Source: Acanthochlamys bracteata
Taxonomy: Eukaryota; Streptophyta; Magnoliopsida; Pandanales; Velloziaceae
DNA length: 64,000 bases
Direction: 5' to 3'
NCBI GenBank assembly: GCA_019914995.1
Contig: CM034141.1
Span: forward strand, 1,922,001-1,986,000
The position numbers and the translations under genes were made by a program. Below the pieces are notes generated by a model. The model did no database searches and was not told where the DNA came from. It was given only the letters and a program-made list of their open reading frames with translations. Numbering within the stretch: the stretch's first letter is position 1; every line of letters begins with the position of its first letter. Below, one piece after another: positions 62,524 to 64,000 of the stretch.

Positions 62524-64000
62524 TCACCTCTGCTGTTCACACATTTGGCAAGTGCTTGTGGCTTTGGGATTTGCGTAAGTGCAGTGATCGCAAGACCAGT
62601 AATCATCTGATGATGTGCGGCTGGGTCCTGACCTGGAACTGGTCCCAACTACTTTGTTCTTTCCAGATTTATTACCTTTGCCACCAAGGTTTTTGGAGCT
62701 TGCACTCTTGCTGCATGTAGGATGATTTGTAGAAGGGTCGACATCCTTCAGGCCACTTTCTAGAGCGCGAACAAGATTCTCGAAGTAGTTCCGGGTAACA
62801 CTGAACAAACCCTTCTATTAGACATGGCACTTTTGCATGATATAATCATAAAATTTGGGTACCCAGCATATAGATAAGTAAATAAAACTGTTATAAAAAT
62901 AGAAATCTAAAACTAAATGGTTCCAAGATTCTGTTCACAGGAATATACAAAAAATACAAAATCAGCAAAAGAAAGCAAAATGAATGTGCGGATTAGAATA
63001 GACATGGACTGGTACGAGACTCGTAGATAGTACTTCAACATGAACATGTAGGGTGCAATGACAACATGAGAGATGCCAGGCGACTTAAACTTCCTTGGTC
63101 TGGTACAATCTTATGTTGAAACTCTAAGCAAAGAATAAAAATACAAAATAGTAAAATTAACAATGAAGCAAGGTTGGATGACTCGACACGTTTTTACTTA
63201 CAAAACTCACAGTTGTAGAAATGGAAGTAACAAAAGAAAACTGCTTCATTTTAAAAAAAAATCTATTTGGTGCTTCTCTTGAGGTCAAGGCTTCTTGGGG
63301 TGTCTTGGGACAATCCTCATGCAACATCACTAACTCGTCGCTAAAGGTTTTAGAAATTCAGGTTTAATGGGTCACCTCAATGGTTGCTCTAACAAAGACT
63401 CAAAGCCAGAGTAAAATCACTAGTGCAAAATAGAGAGCCAAGTTCCTTCCGTTAAAGGGTTGGAGTAGATACAATTTACTTAAACAGAAAATGTCCTCAT
63501 ACAACACAGTATCACGAGATTCTACTAGAATCTTTGGCAGAATCTCACAGAAGAAGACTAATCACTAAGAATTTGTTAGCAATATTTTGAGAATTCTGTC
63601 AATGGTCTTAAATTTGATTGTGTTTAGAAAGAAACAAAAAAGGCTAAACTTTCACGCTTTCTAATAATTATCTATGTTACTCGAACCTATATATAGGTGT
63701 CCAAACAAAGGTTACGTGTCCATGTGTCGGATTCTTCAAGTAGAATGTGTAGCACATACGTACTTGCCCATCATTGTCAAATTTACATTGATTCTTATTG
63801 TCAAATTTTATGCTATATGATAACTTGAGCCAACAGTACTTCGCCATGATTGTCAAATTTATTTGTAATGCGTCTTGCTCTTAAGAAAAAGTTCATATCT
63901 ATTCTCCAAATGTTTAGAAGAGGCTTATCGCATAGAATTAAAATTTGAAAACTAGTGTTAGGTACAAATACATCAATGACTTATTTTTCATTTGACAAGA
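62524..64000 (-). CDS. Last exon and part of the last intron of an ARIADNE-like E3 ligase (partial)
   Basis: The exon at 62800-62524 encodes TRNYFENLVRALESGL through the RanBP2-type finger CDHCTYANPKATSTCQMC and the stop. Over the shared open frame it differs from the left copy at only 3 of 94 residues (Glu/Lys, Ser/Pro, His/Tyr). The acceptor TTCAG at 62801-62805 is intact. The rest, to the window edge, is the large last intron, matching 17083-18166. Whether this copy keeps the RING1-IBR-RING2 exons cannot be seen. If it does, it is the functional gene and the left copy the derived one. Confidence 0.75.

Larger units (their letters stand above)
56106..64000. repeat. Right arm of the long inverted duplication
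   Basis: Reverse-complement of 17083-25580 and runs off the window. The inner end is at CTTCTAAGAGGG (56106). Arm-specific events: hAT-like copy C is gained (57266-58128), and about 0.54 kb of nicotinamidase is lost near 61815. Non-identity and independent insertions argue against an assembly duplicate. Confidence 0.9.

Noticed and set aside
17083..64000. Inverted repeat as a pure assembly artefact (collapsed haplotypes)
   Set aside because: The arms differ by substitutions, a 0.86-kb transposon with target duplication, a 1.47-kb fragment and separate deletions, as expected of an old duplication. Long-read proof is still needed.
1..64000. CRISPR arrays, bacterial operons, rRNA or tRNA genes
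   Set aside because: No regularly spaced repeats, no prokaryotic gene layout and no convincing tRNA cloverleaf boxes were seen. The TGGTATCAGAGC sites are retrotransposon primer-binding sites.

Overview
This is nuclear DNA of a flowering plant, almost certainly a eudicot. The genes have many GT-AG introns and AT-rich intergenic DNA, the protein families are plant-type (plastid-targeted FAD oxidoreductase, ARIADNE-type E3 ligase, plant nicotinamidase, B3/DUF313-like factor), and Ty1/copia retrotransposons of the Sirevirus type are nested between them. I see no bacterial operon, CRISPR array, rRNA or clear tRNA. Exon borders were placed by hand from splice sites, reading-frame phase and remembered family motifs. 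No alignment or database search was run.

Left unique part (1-17082). An 823-bp hAT-like element with perfect 8-bp target duplications (622-1444) precedes an intact nine-exon gene for a probably plastid FAD-dependent oxidoreductase (1878-7655, minus). Head-to-head with it is an intron-containing but frameshifted copy of IMP4, the U3 snoRNP protein (7974-10793). Next comes the 3' end of a Sirevirus (11344-13161). It sits where the catalytic half of an ARIADNE-like RBR ubiquitin ligase should be; only the last six exons of that ligase remain (13178-18443), and they are damaged.

Inverted duplication. From about 17083 to 25580 the sequence is repeated in reverse orientation at 56106 to beyond 64000. 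The arms are at least 8 kb and the spacer is 30.5 kb. Each arm holds the ARI 3' exon, a nicotinamidase, a B3-like gene, an LTR remnant, and 3'-end DNA of the membrane-protein gene whose full copy ends in the right arm. The arms have decayed differently. The left nicotinamidase keeps all five exons but is one base short, while the right one has a stop codon and has lost exons 3-4. The left B3 copy carries a copia fragment. The right arm has gained a hAT-like element, and the left has lost the two terminal exons of the membrane-protein gene.

Spacer (25581-56105). A truncated copia element (25581-25907 plus 36386-37663) was split by a complete Sirevirus (25908-36385, target duplication ATATA). 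Its broken end is fused to an older, decayed Sirevirus (37664 to about 47760). The extra 3' ORF of that older element was hit by a hAT-like element (44533-45399) and by a Harbinger-like element (45625-46971) that seems to carry a captured gene fragment. The second intact gene follows: ten coding exons and 734 codons for a multi-pass membrane protein of unknown function (49856-56580).

So only two genes look fully intact: the FAD oxidoreductase and the membrane protein. The rest is duplicated, broken or transposon-derived. The window is mainly a well-preserved record of duplication, nested insertion, end-joining repair and gene decay.
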